Shown here piece by piece: positions 45,251 through 54,582 of a stretch of 64,000 nt of DNA (positions are counted from its first letter, which is position 1; every line of letters begins with the position of its first letter). The notes under the pieces were generated by a model. The model was not told the origin of the DNA. It saw only the letters and a program-made list of their open reading frames with translations, and did not search any database. The translations under genes and the position numbers were made by a program. Origin of the DNA: Neobacillus cucumis (GTDB lineage Bacteria > Bacillota > Bacilli > Bacillales_B > DSM-18226); NCBI RefSeq assembly GCF_016107705.1, contig NZ_JAEHGC010000014.1, positions 1 to 64,000 of the forward strand, in the 5' to 3' direction.

Positions 45251-45790
45251 ATGATTTATATTGCTCTATTACGTGGGATTAATGTCGGAGGACATAATAA
45301 GATTAAGATGGCAGATTTGAAGAAAATGCTTGAAATCATCGGTCTTAAAAAGGTAAAAACCTATATCCAAAGTGGAAATGTTCTCTTTGAGTCGGAAGAG
45401 GATGCGAAATTGTTGACTCATAAAATAGAGGAAGGAATCCAAGCGGAGTTCGGGTTTCCTGTTACAGTTGTCATGAGGTGCGCTTCAGAATTGGACCGGA
45501 TTATCAAGAATTGCCCCTACTCTCTTGAAGATCTTTCAGAAGGCGAAAGTGTCCATGTAGCCTTTTTGGCGGGTATGCCTACTGAAGAGGGGATTAACTA
45601 TCTTCACAACTTTAATAAGGGTAATGATGAATATCATATTGAAGGGCAGGATGTATACCTATTCTTCCGTCAAAGTATACGGAATTCAAAGCTGGCAGCC
45701 CAGCTTCCGAAGCTGGGAGTTCCTGCAACTGTACGGAATTGGAAAACAGTATTGAAACTAGATTCAATGGTTAAAGAAATGGAAAAATAA
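45251..45790 (+). CDS. DUF1697 family protein
   Basis: A 179-residue cytoplasmic protein with the DUF1697 hallmark YIALLRGINVGGHNKIKMADLKKML at residues 3-27 and TYIQSGNVLFES (about 39-50). The function of the family is not known. GTGAGG precedes the ATG. It converges on putP, sharing a bidirectional terminator. Confidence 0.88.
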   Translation: MIYIALLRGINVGGHNKIKMADLKKMLEIIGLKKVKTYIQSGNVLFESEEDAKLLTHKIEEGIQAEFGFPVTVVMRCASELDRIIKNCPYSLEDLSEGESVHVAFLAGMPTEEGINYLHNFNKGNDEYHIEGQDVYLFFRQSIRNSKLAAQLPKLGVPATVRNWKTVLKLDSMVKEMEK

Positions 45791-45813
45791 AAACGCCCAG
45801 CTGGGCGTTTTTA
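45790..45813. terminator. Bidirectional terminator (DUF1697 gene / putP)
   Basis: AAAACGCCCAG and CTGGGCGTTTT are perfectly self-complementary with a T run on one side and A run on the other, so the same stem serves both converging genes. Confidence 0.9.
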
Positions 45814-45820
45814 CGTTTGA

Positions 45821-47302
45821 TTATGCCCCTGTTTTTAACAAACGGACACTTTCATCAAATTCTTTTTCAATTTCAGCATTTTTCTTATGTGTAGCTAAGC
45901 TAACAACAACAGAAACGATAAAGTTAAAGACGAAGCCTGGAACGATTTCATAAAGGGTGTCCCCTAGGCCAACATTTTTCCAAACGATTACGGTAACGGC
46001 ACCAACGATCATTCCGAATAGGGCGCCCCAGTTGTTCATTTTTTTCCAGAATAAGCTTAAAAGAATGATAGGACCGAAAGAAGCTCCAAATCCTGCCCAT
46101 GCATAAGCAACAAGGCTTAAAATTGTGCTGTTTTGCTTGAAGGCAAGAGCGGAAGCGACAACAGCGACGATCAGCACAGCCATTCTTCCTAAGAATACAA
46201 GTTCCTTATCCTTAGCGCCTTTACGGACAACCACCTTATACAAGTCTTCAATTAACGCACTGGAGGTAACGATTAATTGCGAAGAAATTGTACTCATAAC
46301 AGCGGCAAGAATTGCGGCTAAAGCAAATCCTGCAAATAATGGGTGGAAAAAGATCTGGCTTAACTGAATGAATACAGCTTCTGGATTGTCTAGTTTATGT
46401 GCAGCATTATGATAGAAATATGCTTTACCAATTAAACCAGTAAAGATTGTTCCAATTAATGTGATAATCATCCAGCTCATCCCAATACGGCGGGCGCTTT
46501 TTGTTTCTTTAACAGTACTAATTGCCATAAAGCGCACAATAATATGCGGCTGGCCAAAGTATCCGAGGCCCCAAGCCATTGCTGAAATGATTCCTACGAA
46601 AGTTGTACCTTTGAACCAATCGAGTAATGTTGGGTCAATATGGCGGATGGTTTCAAATGTTTCCGCAGGGCCGCCTGTTTTAAAAATCCCAAGAAGCGGA
46701 ACAAATAATAAGGCAAGCAGCATCATTAATCCTTGAATAAAGTCGGTATAACTTACGGCAAGGAAGCCGCCGAATAAAGTATAGGCAACAACAACGCCGC
46801 CCACGATATAAAGACCAGTATGATAGCTTGTCCCAAAGGAGCTTTGGAAAAAGACTGCACCGGAAACCATTCCTGATGATACATAAAAAGTAAAGAAAAT
46901 AAGAATAACAATACCTGAAACAATCCGGAGTAATTTTGTGTTGTCTTTAAAACGGTTTTCTAAGAAGCTTGGAATGGTGATAGAATCATTTGCGACCTGT
47001 GTATAAGAGCGCAGGCGTGGTGCAACGAGTTTCCAGTTCAGGTAAGCACCAATTGTCAGCCCGATGGCGATCCATGCGCTTGCAAGACCAGTAACATAAA
47101 TACCGCCAGGCAAACCCATTAGTAACCAGCCGCTCATATCTGCAGCTCCGGCACTTAAAGCGGTTACAGCTGGCCCCAACGAACGGCCGCCAAGCATGTA
47201 ATCTGTGAGGTTGCTTGTTTTACGATATGCATACCAACCGATTAAAAGCATCCCGGCTAGGTAAATCCCGATCGAAACTAGTTGTAAAGTTTGATGAGAC
47301 AT
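45821..47302 (-). CDS. putP: Sodium/proline symporter (PutP/OpuE type)
   Basis: A 493-residue member of the SSS family with about 13 transmembrane helices. The N-terminal DYMLGGRSLGPAVTALSAGAADMSGWLLMGLPGGIY (residues about 34-69) is typical of proline symporters, including the sodium-site Ser and Asp residues. In B. subtilis the osmoregulated OpuE gene sits next to gatCAB, so this may be OpuE serving osmoprotection; the nutritional PutP is the alternative. AAAGGGGG precedes the ATG. Confidence 0.93.
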   Translation of the reverse strand: MSHQTLQLVSIGIYLAGMLLIGWYAYRKTSNLTDYMLGGRSLGPAVTALSAGAADMSGWLLMGLPGGIYVTGLASAWIAIGLTIGAYLNWKLVAPRLRSYTQVANDSITIPSFLENRFKDNTKLLRIVSGIVILIFFTFYVSSGMVSGAVFFQSSFGTSYHTGLYIVGGVVVAYTLFGGFLAVSYTDFIQGLMMLLALLFVPLLGIFKTGGPAETFETIRHIDPTLLDWFKGTTFVGIISAMAWGLGYFGQPHIIVRFMAISTVKETKSARRIGMSWMIITLIGTIFTGLIGKAYFYHNAAHKLDNPEAVFIQLSQIFFHPLFAGFALAAILAAVMSTISSQLIVTSSALIEDLYKVVVRKGAKDKELVFLGRMAVLIVAVVASALAFKQNSTILSLVAYAWAGFGASFGPIILLSLFWKKMNNWGALFGMIVGAVTVIVWKNVGLGDTLYEIVPGFVFNFIVSVVVSLATHKKNAEIEKEFDESVRLLKTGA

Positions 47303-47525
47303 ACATTTTCCCCCTTTATTATATTGGAAATAATTTAAAATAATATTTCCCCTATATAAAATATTCTATCAACTTTGTATAAATATGACTAGTCCTTAAT
47401 AATTATTTTTTTACAATAGGAATATATAATTGTAAAATAATGTTAAGTGTGGTCGTGAGCACATGCGTTGTACCTAATATTCGATTCAATTATCATAGAA
47501 GAAAATGGAAGGGGCATTAGATAGA

Positions 47526-48080
47526 ATGAACTTAAATGAATGGTTTCATAAGGGGCTTAATACAGACGAATACATTAATTCAATGATCCGGAATAAAGAG
47601 GAAATGCTTTCAATTTATGAGGGCTACCGAGTTAGAGCAGAGGATCAAACAAAGCTTGAACCTTTAAAAGCGAAGGGACTCCGGGCAATTGTTCTTACAG
47701 AGGACTGGTGCGGAGACGCATTGTTGAATAATCCAATCTTGCTGAGAATTTCAGAGGCCGCCGGCATGGGGGTTCGTTTTGTTCTCCGTGATCAGAATCT
47801 TGAGTTAATGGATCAATACTTAACCAATGGGACATCCCGTGCGATTCCGATTTTTATTTTTATCGACCAAGATGGAAACGAAGTGGGTGTTTGGGGACCA
47901 CGAGCACCAGAAATTCAGACACTTGTTGAAAAAGGGCGTGCAGAATTGCCGGATAAAGAGTCTCCTGATTTTCAGGAGAAACAACTGGCATTGTATAAAC
48001 GATTAGCGAAATCATACCAAACAGACTCAGGCATCTGGCAGACCGTTGCCAATAGCATATTAGCAACTCTTTTAAAATAA
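47526..48080 (+). CDS. Thioredoxin-fold protein with degenerate active site
   Basis: A 184-residue protein of the bacterial thioredoxin-like family. The position of the CxxC motif reads VLTEDWCGDALLNNP, so only the first Cys remains (CGDA). A cis-Pro region is present in TSRAIPIFIFIDQDG. It is therefore unlikely to act as an ordinary dithiol reductase and may use a single Cys, for example with bacillithiol. I favour the ATG at 47526, with GAAGGGG upstream; an ATG at 47505 precedes that site. It is divergent from putP. Confidence 0.78.
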   Translation: MNLNEWFHKGLNTDEYINSMIRNKEEMLSIYEGYRVRAEDQTKLEPLKAKGLRAIVLTEDWCGDALLNNPILLRISEAAGMGVRFVLRDQNLELMDQYLTNGTSRAIPIFIFIDQDGNEVGVWGPRAPEIQTLVEKGRAELPDKESPDFQEKQLALYKRLAKSYQTDSGIWQTVANSILATLLK

Positions 48081-48130
48081 AATGAGAAGCCTCCGGCTGA
48101 AAAGGCAGCCGGAGACTTCTCATTTTTTTA
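48081..48130. terminator. Bidirectional terminator (thioredoxin-like gene / plsY)
   Basis: AATGAGAAGCCTCCGGCTG pairs with CAGCCGGAGACTTCTCATT (one mismatch) around AAAAGG, followed by seven T's; the A-rich left flank serves the opposite strand. Confidence 0.93.
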
Positions 48131-48740
48131 TTGGTGGTATTCGGTCGCTTTTTATGTTTTTATCATTAATCTTTGGCTCAATTCCAAGGATGAAATTACG
48201 GATGTTTGAACGATGAAGGTAAATTAAAAAAATCGAGAATACGAGAAAAATGAGTTCAGACTCCAGCTTTGGAGATAAAAAAGCATAGGTAAGCATACTG
48301 AAGCCGACCGAGATGGAGCCAAAGAATACGTATTTGGTTAAATAGATAACGGAAAAGAAGCTAAGATATGCAATGAAAAATAAAGGAAGATTGGCAATCA
48401 ATAAAGCCCCTGCAGTAGTAGCAATCGCTTTCCCGCCTCTAAATCCAGCAAAAATCGGGTAACAATGCCCCAAAACGGCTGCAAACCCGAAGAAAAGCGG
48501 CTCGTGGTCAAGATGGAAGTACAACGGCAGATAGGAGGCAGCCGCCCCCTTACCAGCATCAATCAGAAGCACGAAAATTGCTGATTTTTTCCCCAAAACC
48601 CTTAAGGTATTGGTTGCACCAGGATTTTTGCTTCCAAGCTCACGAATATCAACGCCGAAGATTAGTTTTCCTACAATTAAGGCGGTCGGAATACTTCCTA
48701 TTAAGTAGGAAGCAAGTAGCAGCAACCAAAACATTTTCAT
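48120..48740 (-). CDS. plsY: Glycerol-3-phosphate acyltransferase PlsY
   Basis: PlsY transfers the acyl group from acyl-phosphate to glycerol-3-phosphate, starting phospholipid synthesis at the membrane. The 206-residue protein has five or so membrane segments and the three signature motifs: YLIGSIPTALIVGK, SKNPGATNTLRVLGKKSA, and GHCYPIFAGFRGGKAIAT. A TTG one codon upstream is an alternative start. Its C-terminus (KSDRIPPIKK) is longer and more polar than in many homologues. A second plsY elsewhere in the genome is possible. Confidence 0.93.
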   Translation of the reverse strand: MKMFWLLLLASYLIGSIPTALIVGKLIFGVDIRELGSKNPGATNTLRVLGKKSAIFVLLIDAGKGAAASYLPLYFHLDHEPLFFGFAAVLGHCYPIFAGFRGGKAIATTAGALLIANLPLFFIAYLSFFSVIYLTKYVFFGSISVGFSMLTYAFLSPKLESELIFLVFSIFLIYLHRSNIRNFILGIEPKINDKNIKSDRIPPIKK

Positions 48741-49125
48741 CAATCCCTTGTCAAAGTAATTATTCGATCTTTATTAAAATCGATTGATGGCATTCTGTGG
48801 TGAAAGCATCTGAATATGAAACCAACGGATGTGGTCAAGTTGCTAATAGCTATGCAAGATCAAGGGAGGATATTCCTGTAAATTAAATCGATGGATGATC
48901 AGAATGAAAAAGGCATAGATGACGCCTCTTTTTTAGTGTAAAAGCTCTTTTTTTGCAAAAAAATAAAAAAACGTTATGATAGTAGACGGAAGTTTCAGGA
49001 TACAATAGTCATTATGGCTATCGATAAAGATTGTAAGGCAGGATGTTAATTGGTAGAATATAGAAGGTGAAACGAGACATCCAAAAAAGCCAATTGTTGA
49101 TTTCAAAAAATAGGATGATGATAGA
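48741..49125. other. Intergenic gap between plsY and dgkB
   Basis: The gap holds no convincing gene. A short frame at 48817-48882 (21 codons) has no ribosome site. A weak hairpin AAAAAGGC...GCCTCTTTTTT at 48907-48934 could end transcription. AT-rich sequence at 48950-49010 probably includes the promoter of dgkB, but no confident hexamer pair stands out. Confidence 0.5.
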
Positions 49126-50067
49126 ATGAAAAGAGCTAGATTAATTTATAATCCTACATCAGGGCGTGAGATTTTAAAACGTAATCTCCCGGAAATCCTT
49201 GCAAAATTAGAGACGGCCGGCTATGAGGCATCTTGTCATGCAACTACCGGTGCAGGGGATGCGACCGAAGCAGCACGGATTGCCGTGAAGCGTCGGTATG
49301 ATGTAGTTATTGCAGCAGGCGGTGACGGAACGATTCATGAGGTAGTCAACGGTCTTGCAGAACAAGAATTTCGGCCGAAATTAGGGATTATTCCTGCTGG
49401 TACGACCAATGATTTTGCCCGCGCCCTGCATATTCCCCGCGATATTAGTACAGCTGTCGATATTATTACAAAAGGGGATTTAATTCCTGTAGATATTGGC
49501 CGTATCAATGATAAGTATTTCATTAATATTGCTGGTGGCGGGAGAATTACGGAACTTACATACGAAGTGCCAAGCAAGTTAAAAACGATGCTTGGTCAAC
49601 TGGCTTATTATTTAAAAGGAATGGAGATGCTTCCATCCATCAAGGCCTCTGAGGTTAGAATCGAATATGATGGAAAGCTTTTTGAAGGGGAGGCCATGCT
49701 ATTTCTAGTAGGTCTGACTAATTCAATTGGCGGGTTTGAGAAGCTTGCGCCTGACGCATCGATTAATGACGGCCTTTTTTCATTGTTAATTTTGAAAAAA
49801 ATTAACCTTGCTGAGTTTGTCAGGGTTGCCACTTTAGCGATTCGTGGTGAACACGTTAATGATTCAAATGTCATCTACACACAGGCCAATCGGATTAAGG
49901 TATACTCAAATGAAAAGGTACAATTGAATTTAGACGGGGAATTCGGTGGTTTGCTTCCGGCAGAATTTGAAAATCTGTATCGTCATTTGGAAGTGTTTGT
50001 TCCAATTGATGATATTCGCCCGCTTGACCGCCCGACAGATTGGGTGCCGGGAAAAAGATATAGCTAA
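49126..50067 (+). CDS. dgkB: Diacylglycerol kinase DgkB
   Basis: DgkB (YerQ) phosphorylates diacylglycerol, recycling it to phosphatidic acid during lipoteichoic acid synthesis. The 313-residue protein has the N-terminal ARLIYNPTSGRE, the nucleotide-binding IAAGGDGTIHEVVNGL (about 65-80) and GIIPAGTTNDFARAL motifs of the DAGK catalytic family. AGGATGATGATAG precedes the ATG. A terminator follows the stop. Confidence 0.95.
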   Translation: MKRARLIYNPTSGREILKRNLPEILAKLETAGYEASCHATTGAGDATEAARIAVKRRYDVVIAAGGDGTIHEVVNGLAEQEFRPKLGIIPAGTTNDFARALHIPRDISTAVDIITKGDLIPVDIGRINDKYFINIAGGGRITELTYEVPSKLKTMLGQLAYYLKGMEMLPSIKASEVRIEYDGKLFEGEAMLFLVGLTNSIGGFEKLAPDASINDGLFSLLILKKINLAEFVRVATLAIRGEHVNDSNVIYTQANRIKVYSNEKVQLNLDGEFGGLLPAEFENLYRHLEVFVPIDDIRPLDRPTDWVPGKRYS

Positions 50068-50099
50068 AAAGTCCGTTCCTTTGGGAGCGGATTTTTTAG
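50067..50099 (+). terminator. Terminator of dgkB
   Basis: AAAAAGTCCGTTCC and GGAGCGGATTTTTT arms (one wobble) around TTT overlap the stop codon and end in a T run. Confidence 0.9.
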
Positions 50100-50175
50100 T
50101 GAGATAAAATTGAATTTTGTGTATAATGGATGAAAGACAGTAGTCAAGACAGGATTGTGAAGGAGTGAACGAAAT

Positions 50176-50727
50176 ATGTCAAAAAGAGCATTAATCAATA
50201 TCGATTACACCAATGATTTTGTAGCAGAGAACGGTGCGTTGACCTGCGGTGAGCCAGGGCAGGCGATTGAAGAAAGAATTATCGCTTTAACAAAGGAATT
50301 TATTGCAAACGATGATTATGTTGTTTTTGCCATTGATGTTCACGACAAAGGGGATGAATACCATCCCGAAACAAAATTGTTTCCGCCGCATAATTTACGG
50401 GGAACCGATGGACGGCACTTGTTTGGTGGGCTGCAAGCAGTTTATGAAGAGAATAAGCTTCATGATCATGTGGCTTTTATGGATAAGACTAGATATTCTG
50501 CATTTGCCGGTACCGATTTAGAGATTAAACTCCGGGAACGAGGAATTACAGAGGTGCATCTTGTCGGAGTATGTACCGATATTTGTGTCTTGCACACAGC
50601 GGTTGATGCCTATAATAAAGGTTTTAAAATTGTGGTCTATAAGGAAGCAGTTGCTTCTTTTAATCAAAAAGGACATGAATGGGCTTTAGGGCATTTTGAA
50701 CAATCGCTTGGCGCTATGGTTAAATAG
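50176..50727 (+). CDS. pncA: Nicotinamidase/isochorismatase-family PncA
   Basis: PncA hydrolyses nicotinamide to nicotinate for NAD salvage. It is 183 residues, equal to B. subtilis YueJ. The catalytic Asp is in LINIDYTNDFV (about 10), the Lys in MDKTRYSAFAGTDLE (about 98) and the Cys in LVGVCTDICVLHTA (about 131); AIDVHDKGDEYHPE carries metal-site residues. AAGGAGTG precedes the ATG. It is 60 bases before pncB, which uses its product. Confidence 0.94.
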   Translation: MSKRALINIDYTNDFVAENGALTCGEPGQAIEERIIALTKEFIANDDYVVFAIDVHDKGDEYHPETKLFPPHNLRGTDGRHLFGGLQAVYEENKLHDHVAFMDKTRYSAFAGTDLEIKLRERGITEVHLVGVCTDICVLHTAVDAYNKGFKIVVYKEAVASFNQKGHEWALGHFEQSLGAMVK

Positions 50728-50787
50728 TCATTAAAATGATAGAATAATTAAAATGGTAAAAATGCTCATGCAGCAACTCGGAGGTCT

Positions 50788-52254
50788 ATGATGAAACACA
50801 TTTATCATGATGATAGCTTGACTTTACATACGGATTTGTACCAGATTAATATGACTGAGACATATTGGAAAGACGGAATACATAATAAACGTGCAGTCTT
50901 CGAATTATTTTTCCGAAAACTTCCGTTTGGGAATGGCTATGCTGTTTTTGCAGGACTGGAAAAAGTGATTCAATATATTCAAGGCTTCCGTTTTAGTGAA
51001 GAGGATTTAGCGTATTTAAAAAATGAAGTTGGTTATGAGGATGATTTTTTAAGTTATCTTAAGGAGTTAAGATTCACAGGAACGATTCGTGCGATGAAAG
51101 AAGGAGAGCTTGTCTTTGGTAATGAGGCAATAATTCGTGTGGATGCCCCACTAGGGGAAGCGCAATTAATTGAAACGGCATTGCTTAACATTGTGAATTA
51201 CCAAACATTGATTGCGACAAAAGCATCAAGGATTAAACAAGTAGTCGGCGATGAAGTGGCGATGGAATTCGGGACAAGACGGGCACAGGAAATGGATGCA
51301 GCTATTTGGGGAACAAGAGCCGCTTATTTAGCAGGTTTTGAGGCAACAAGTAACGTCCGGGCGGGAAAATTGTTTGGAATTCCGGTTTCGGGCACCCATG
51401 CCCATTCAATGGTACAAGCTTATAAGGATGAATACACGGCCTTTCGCAAATATGCTGAAACACACAAAGATTGCGTTTTTTTGGTTGATACTTATGATAC
51501 GCTAAGGCTGGGTGTGCCAAATGCGATTAAAGTGGCGAAGGAATTAGGCGATAAAATTAATTTCATTGGAATCCGGCTAGATAGCGGTGACCTGGCCTAC
51601 TTGTCAAAAGAAGCGCGTAAAATGCTCGATGAGGCAGGCTATGAAAATGCAAAGATCTTTGCATCGAGCGATTTGGATGAGTATACAATCATAAACTTAA
51701 AAGCCCAGGGTGCAAAAATTGAAAGCTGGGGAATAGGTACGAAGCTGATTACTGCATACGATCAGGCGGCGCTTGGCGCTGTGTATAAAATTGTCGCGAT
51801 TGAAAATGAGCAGGGGGAAATGGAGGATACTATTAAAATTTCCTCTAATCCGGATAAAGTGACGACACCGGGCTTGAAGAAAATTTACCGAATTATTAAT
51901 AATCAGAACAATCATGCTGAAGGGGATTATATTGCGATGGAGGGTGAGAAGCTTCCGGAAAAGCGGTTGAAGATGTTCCATCCTACTCATACGTATATCA
52001 ATAAGGTGGTCACGAACTACACGGCAAAAGAGCTTCATGAAGATATCTTTGTAAAGGGTGACCTTAAGTACGAAATTCCATGTTTGGAAGATTCGCGGGA
52101 ATATCTGAAACAAAATCTTAACGCTCTTTGGCCAGAGTACAAGCGAACCATGAACCCAACAGATTACCCAGTCGACCTAAGCCAAAAATGCTGGGATAAC
52201 AAGATGAAAAATATTGAAGAGGTAAAAGAAAAAGTTGCAGAAATGCAGGAATAA
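50788..52254 (+). CDS. pncB: Nicotinate phosphoribosyltransferase
   Basis: PncB joins nicotinate to PRPP, making NaMN. The 488-residue protein has the family N-terminus LTLHTDLYQINMTETYW, the EFGTRRAQEMDAAIWGTRAAYLAGF segment (about 155-180), the GTHAHSMVQAY motif with the phosphorylated His, and IRLDSGDLAYLSKEARKML. CGGAGG precedes the ATG (50788 or 50791). Next to pncA it completes a two-gene NAD salvage unit. Confidence 0.95.
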   Translation: MMKHIYHDDSLTLHTDLYQINMTETYWKDGIHNKRAVFELFFRKLPFGNGYAVFAGLEKVIQYIQGFRFSEEDLAYLKNEVGYEDDFLSYLKELRFTGTIRAMKEGELVFGNEAIIRVDAPLGEAQLIETALLNIVNYQTLIATKASRIKQVVGDEVAMEFGTRRAQEMDAAIWGTRAAYLAGFEATSNVRAGKLFGIPVSGTHAHSMVQAYKDEYTAFRKYAETHKDCVFLVDTYDTLRLGVPNAIKVAKELGDKINFIGIRLDSGDLAYLSKEARKMLDEAGYENAKIFASSDLDEYTIINLKAQGAKIESWGIGTKLITAYDQAALGAVYKIVAIENEQGEMEDTIKISSNPDKVTTPGLKKIYRIINNQNNHAEGDYIAMEGEKLPEKRLKMFHPTHTYINKVVTNYTAKELHEDIFVKGDLKYEIPCLEDSREYLKQNLNALWPEYKRTMNPTDYPVDLSQKCWDNKMKNIEEVKEKVAEMQE

Positions 52255-52263
52255 GTTCTATTA

Positions 52264-52333
52264 TGGCGCCCCTTTGGTAAGGTGCGCTTTTTGATAAAAA
52301 AACAGGAACTGGGGTGTAGTTCCTGTTTTTTCC
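52264..52333 (+). terminator. Tandem terminators after pncB
   Basis: Two hairpins follow in series: GGCGCCCCTT/AAGGTGCGC with TTTTT, then AAAAACAGGAACT/AGTTCCTGTTTTT with more T's. The second is the stronger and is symmetrical enough to work in both directions. Confidence 0.88.
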
Positions 52334-52392
52334 TTGCAGAGGTGGAATTTAAATTCCGTTAAGGGGAAGACCTTTGCTATATCCTAAAAGTA

Positions 52393-52764
52393 TTATTGAA
52401 TACTTGAGGACCCGACTAATGATTCAGGCGCATGACCAAGGACTAAAAGGCTAATCTTGGAGTACCCGATGTTTTTAAAATCTGTAAACAATTGATTTAA
52501 TACCTCAATATCAGCATCAGCTAATAACTTTTGTAACTCTCTTTTATAGAGTCTGAGGACAGAACCGTAAACAAATTTAGGTGTATGTTCTCCCGGATCT
52601 TCTCCCATAATCAAACATCCCATATAATAATATTTAAATTGAAATGCCCTGGTAAGATTGATCATATCCTGGAGCTTTTCAAAAAGGACCGGATATTCTG
52701 CTTTTAATGTTTTAAGAACTTCTTTAGCTTCTGTTAACTCATCAAGACTGGATAATGTAATCAT
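52393..52764 (-). CDS. Uncharacterised small protein
   Basis: A 123-residue soluble, mostly helical protein that I do not recognise. It has Leu/Glu/Lys-rich helices at the N-terminus (LDELTEAKEVLKTLKAEYP) and a central YYYMGCLIMGEDPGEHTPKF segment that might be conserved. There are no visible catalytic motifs or membrane segments. It follows the thioesterase gene by two bases on the same strand, so both are probably co-transcribed. Confidence 0.65.
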   Translation of the reverse strand: MITLSSLDELTEAKEVLKTLKAEYPVLFEKLQDMINLTRAFQFKYYYMGCLIMGEDPGEHTPKFVYGSVLRLYKRELQKLLADADIEVLNQLFTDFKNIGYSKISLLVLGHAPESLVGSSSIQ

Positions 52765-52766
52765 TA

Positions 52767-53297
52767 TTATTCCTCCTCTTTAGTGTCCCAAGGTTTCTTA
52801 AGTGAAATATAGGCGGCTAATTCCTTCGATTTTTGTCTTCTGATTTTTCGCATTTCCGCACGTTCTTTCGCGGTTTGAAAGAGAAATATTTCTTCTTCAG
52901 TTTCCGGGATGACGCTGGGAACTTCCACAGGACGTTTATTTTCCCCTAATGCAACAAAGGTTAGAAAAGCGGTTGCTGCGATTCGGCGTTCACCGGTCAT
53001 AATGTCTTCGGCAATGACTTTGCAGAATACTTCCATTGATGTTTTTCCTGTATAGGTAACGAACGATTCGACGCAGACTGAATCTGTTTGGTGGATCGGA
53101 CATAAGAAATCGATTGAGTCGGTTGAAGCTGTTACACATTCTTTTTCCCGTGAATGCCTTCGTGCCGATAAGGTTGCGGCATCATCGAGCTTTTTCATTA
53201 ACACTCCACCGAATAATGTATTATAGTTATTTAAATCGCATGATAATACTTGTGCAGTATTGACAATGCGGCTTTCTTTTACTTTTTTTGCGTTCAT
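52767..53297 (-). CDS. Acyl-CoA thioesterase, hotdog fold (YkhA/YciA-like)
   Basis: A 176-residue hotdog-fold thioesterase that hydrolyses acyl-CoA to free acid and CoA. The N-terminal NYNTLFGGVLMKKLDDAATLSARRH segment (about 26-50, with Asn and Asp of the active site), VTASTDSIDFLCPI and FVTYTGKTSMEVFCKV fit the YkhA/YciA group. The C-terminal tail is charged. GAAAGGAAG precedes the ATG at 53297; an in-frame ATG at 53315 is upstream of it. Specificity is not evident. Confidence 0.88.
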   Translation of the reverse strand: MNAKKVKESRIVNTAQVLSCDLNNYNTLFGGVLMKKLDDAATLSARRHSREKECVTASTDSIDFLCPIHQTDSVCVESFVTYTGKTSMEVFCKVIAEDIMTGERRIAATAFLTFVALGENKRPVEVPSVIPETEEEIFLFQTAKERAEMRKIRRQKSKELAAYISLKKPWDTKEEE

Positions 53298-53514
53298 CTG
53301 GTTGCTTCCTTTCAAGTTGGAATATAGTCTAATCTGTTGAGGGTTAGCTAGTGGTTAAGTACTATTTCCAAGTTATTAAAGGGTGTTTCTAACATGCTTT
53401 TAAGTGTACGCCCGGTGGTTTTGGAAGTAAAATGGTTATATTTTATCAGTAGTATAGCTTTTATCTATGTAAATGCTTTCAGTTATGCAAAAACATTTAT
53501 AGTTGGGGATAATA

Positions 53515-53548
53515 GGAAAAAAGATGACCCAGGGCGGGAGCATCTTTG
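53515..53548 (-). terminator. Terminator of the LysR gene
   Basis: On the minus strand AAAGATGCTCCC and GGGTCATCTTT arms around GCCCT are followed by TTTTTTCC, eight bases past the gene. Confidence 0.82.
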
Positions 53549-53555
53549 GAGAAAA

Positions 53556-54446
53556 TTAATGATAATGTTTTACAAGTTCTTTTTTCGTGAACTCCAGCCA
53601 CTCTTTCGCCGCATAAGAAAGGTATTGGTTCTTCCCCCAAATGATCGCCAGATGCCAGCTGATGGAAGGATTAACAACTTTAATCGCTTTTACGTTTGGA
53701 TTTAAATCCTTGCACACACTTTCCGGCAATAGGGAAACTCCAAGCTTATTGGCAACCATCTCTTCAATAAAAGACCGCTGTGAACTTTCAGAGATAATAT
53801 GCGGGTTAAAGCCCACACTATTACAAGAAAGAATAATCCTGTCGTTTAAGGCAAAATCCTTATTAAATAAAATAAACGCTTCATTTTGTAGTTCGACCAG
53901 TTCAACCTCTGAACGATCAGCAAACGGGTGAGAGGGGTGGAGGATAAGATTCAAATCCTCCTCCATAAAAGAAAAATGCTCAAAAAGTTCATTTTTCGTA
54001 GGAAGCACAATGATACCGACATCAAGTAGATTGTTCGCCACATCTTCTTCGATCTTCTTTGAGCCATCCTCAACTAATTGAAAGGTAATACCGGGATATT
54101 TTTCATGAAAGCTGCCAACAATTTTGAGAAAAATAGCTGCGTCAAAAATCGGCGGCAATCCAATCCGGATATGCCCTTTTTTAAGTCCTAATAAATTGTC
54201 TAGTTCTGTTTCTAAATTATTAAACGCTTTATCAATTAATTTTGCCTGCTCAAGGATCACCCGGCCGGCATCCGTTAATGTTAATTGCTTGCGGGAACGG
54301 TCAAAAAGCTCCACTCCCAGTTCAGTTTCAAGATTTTTTATCATCTTACTGATCGTAGGCTGTGTAATAAACAAATGTTCAGCCGCACGGGAAAAACTAT
54401 TGAAATTTGTTACTTCAATAAAATATTGTAAATGTTTAATATCCAC
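53556..54446 (-). CDS. LysR-family transcriptional regulator
   Basis: A 296-residue LysR-type regulator. The N-terminal winged helix is DIKHLQYFIEVTNFNSFSRAAEHLFITQPTISKMIKNLE (residues about 2-40), and the effector domain begins at GHIRIGLPPIFDAA. The sequence is similar in style to CidR/YwbI regulators, which respond to acetate and control holin-like genes, but no such target is adjacent. I chose the GTG at 54446, seven bases after CAGGTG; the ATG two codons earlier touches that site. Confidence 0.88.
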   Translation of the reverse strand: MDIKHLQYFIEVTNFNSFSRAAEHLFITQPTISKMIKNLETELGVELFDRSRKQLTLTDAGRVILEQAKLIDKAFNNLETELDNLLGLKKGHIRIGLPPIFDAAIFLKIVGSFHEKYPGITFQLVEDGSKKIEEDVANNLLDVGIIVLPTKNELFEHFSFMEEDLNLILHPSHPFADRSEVELVELQNEAFILFNKDFALNDRIILSCNSVGFNPHIISESSQRSFIEEMVANKLGVSLLPESVCKDLNPNVKAIKVVNPSISWHLAIIWGKNQYLSYAAKEWLEFTKKELVKHYH

Positions 54447-54582
54447 GATCATGCACCTGCTTATGTTGAATGGTTTAGACTTATTTTACTTCTAATCGGC
54501 TTAATCCGCCATGTGCCCTTCGTATTCCAATCGATAATATGATACAATCTTGCTAGTCAAATCGGAGAAAAGGAAGAATTAA

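Noticed and set aside
53394..53705. Plus-strand frame overlapping the LysR gene end
   Set aside because: It crosses the LysR terminator and runs antisense to the LysR C-terminus, with no ribosome site or recognisable domain.
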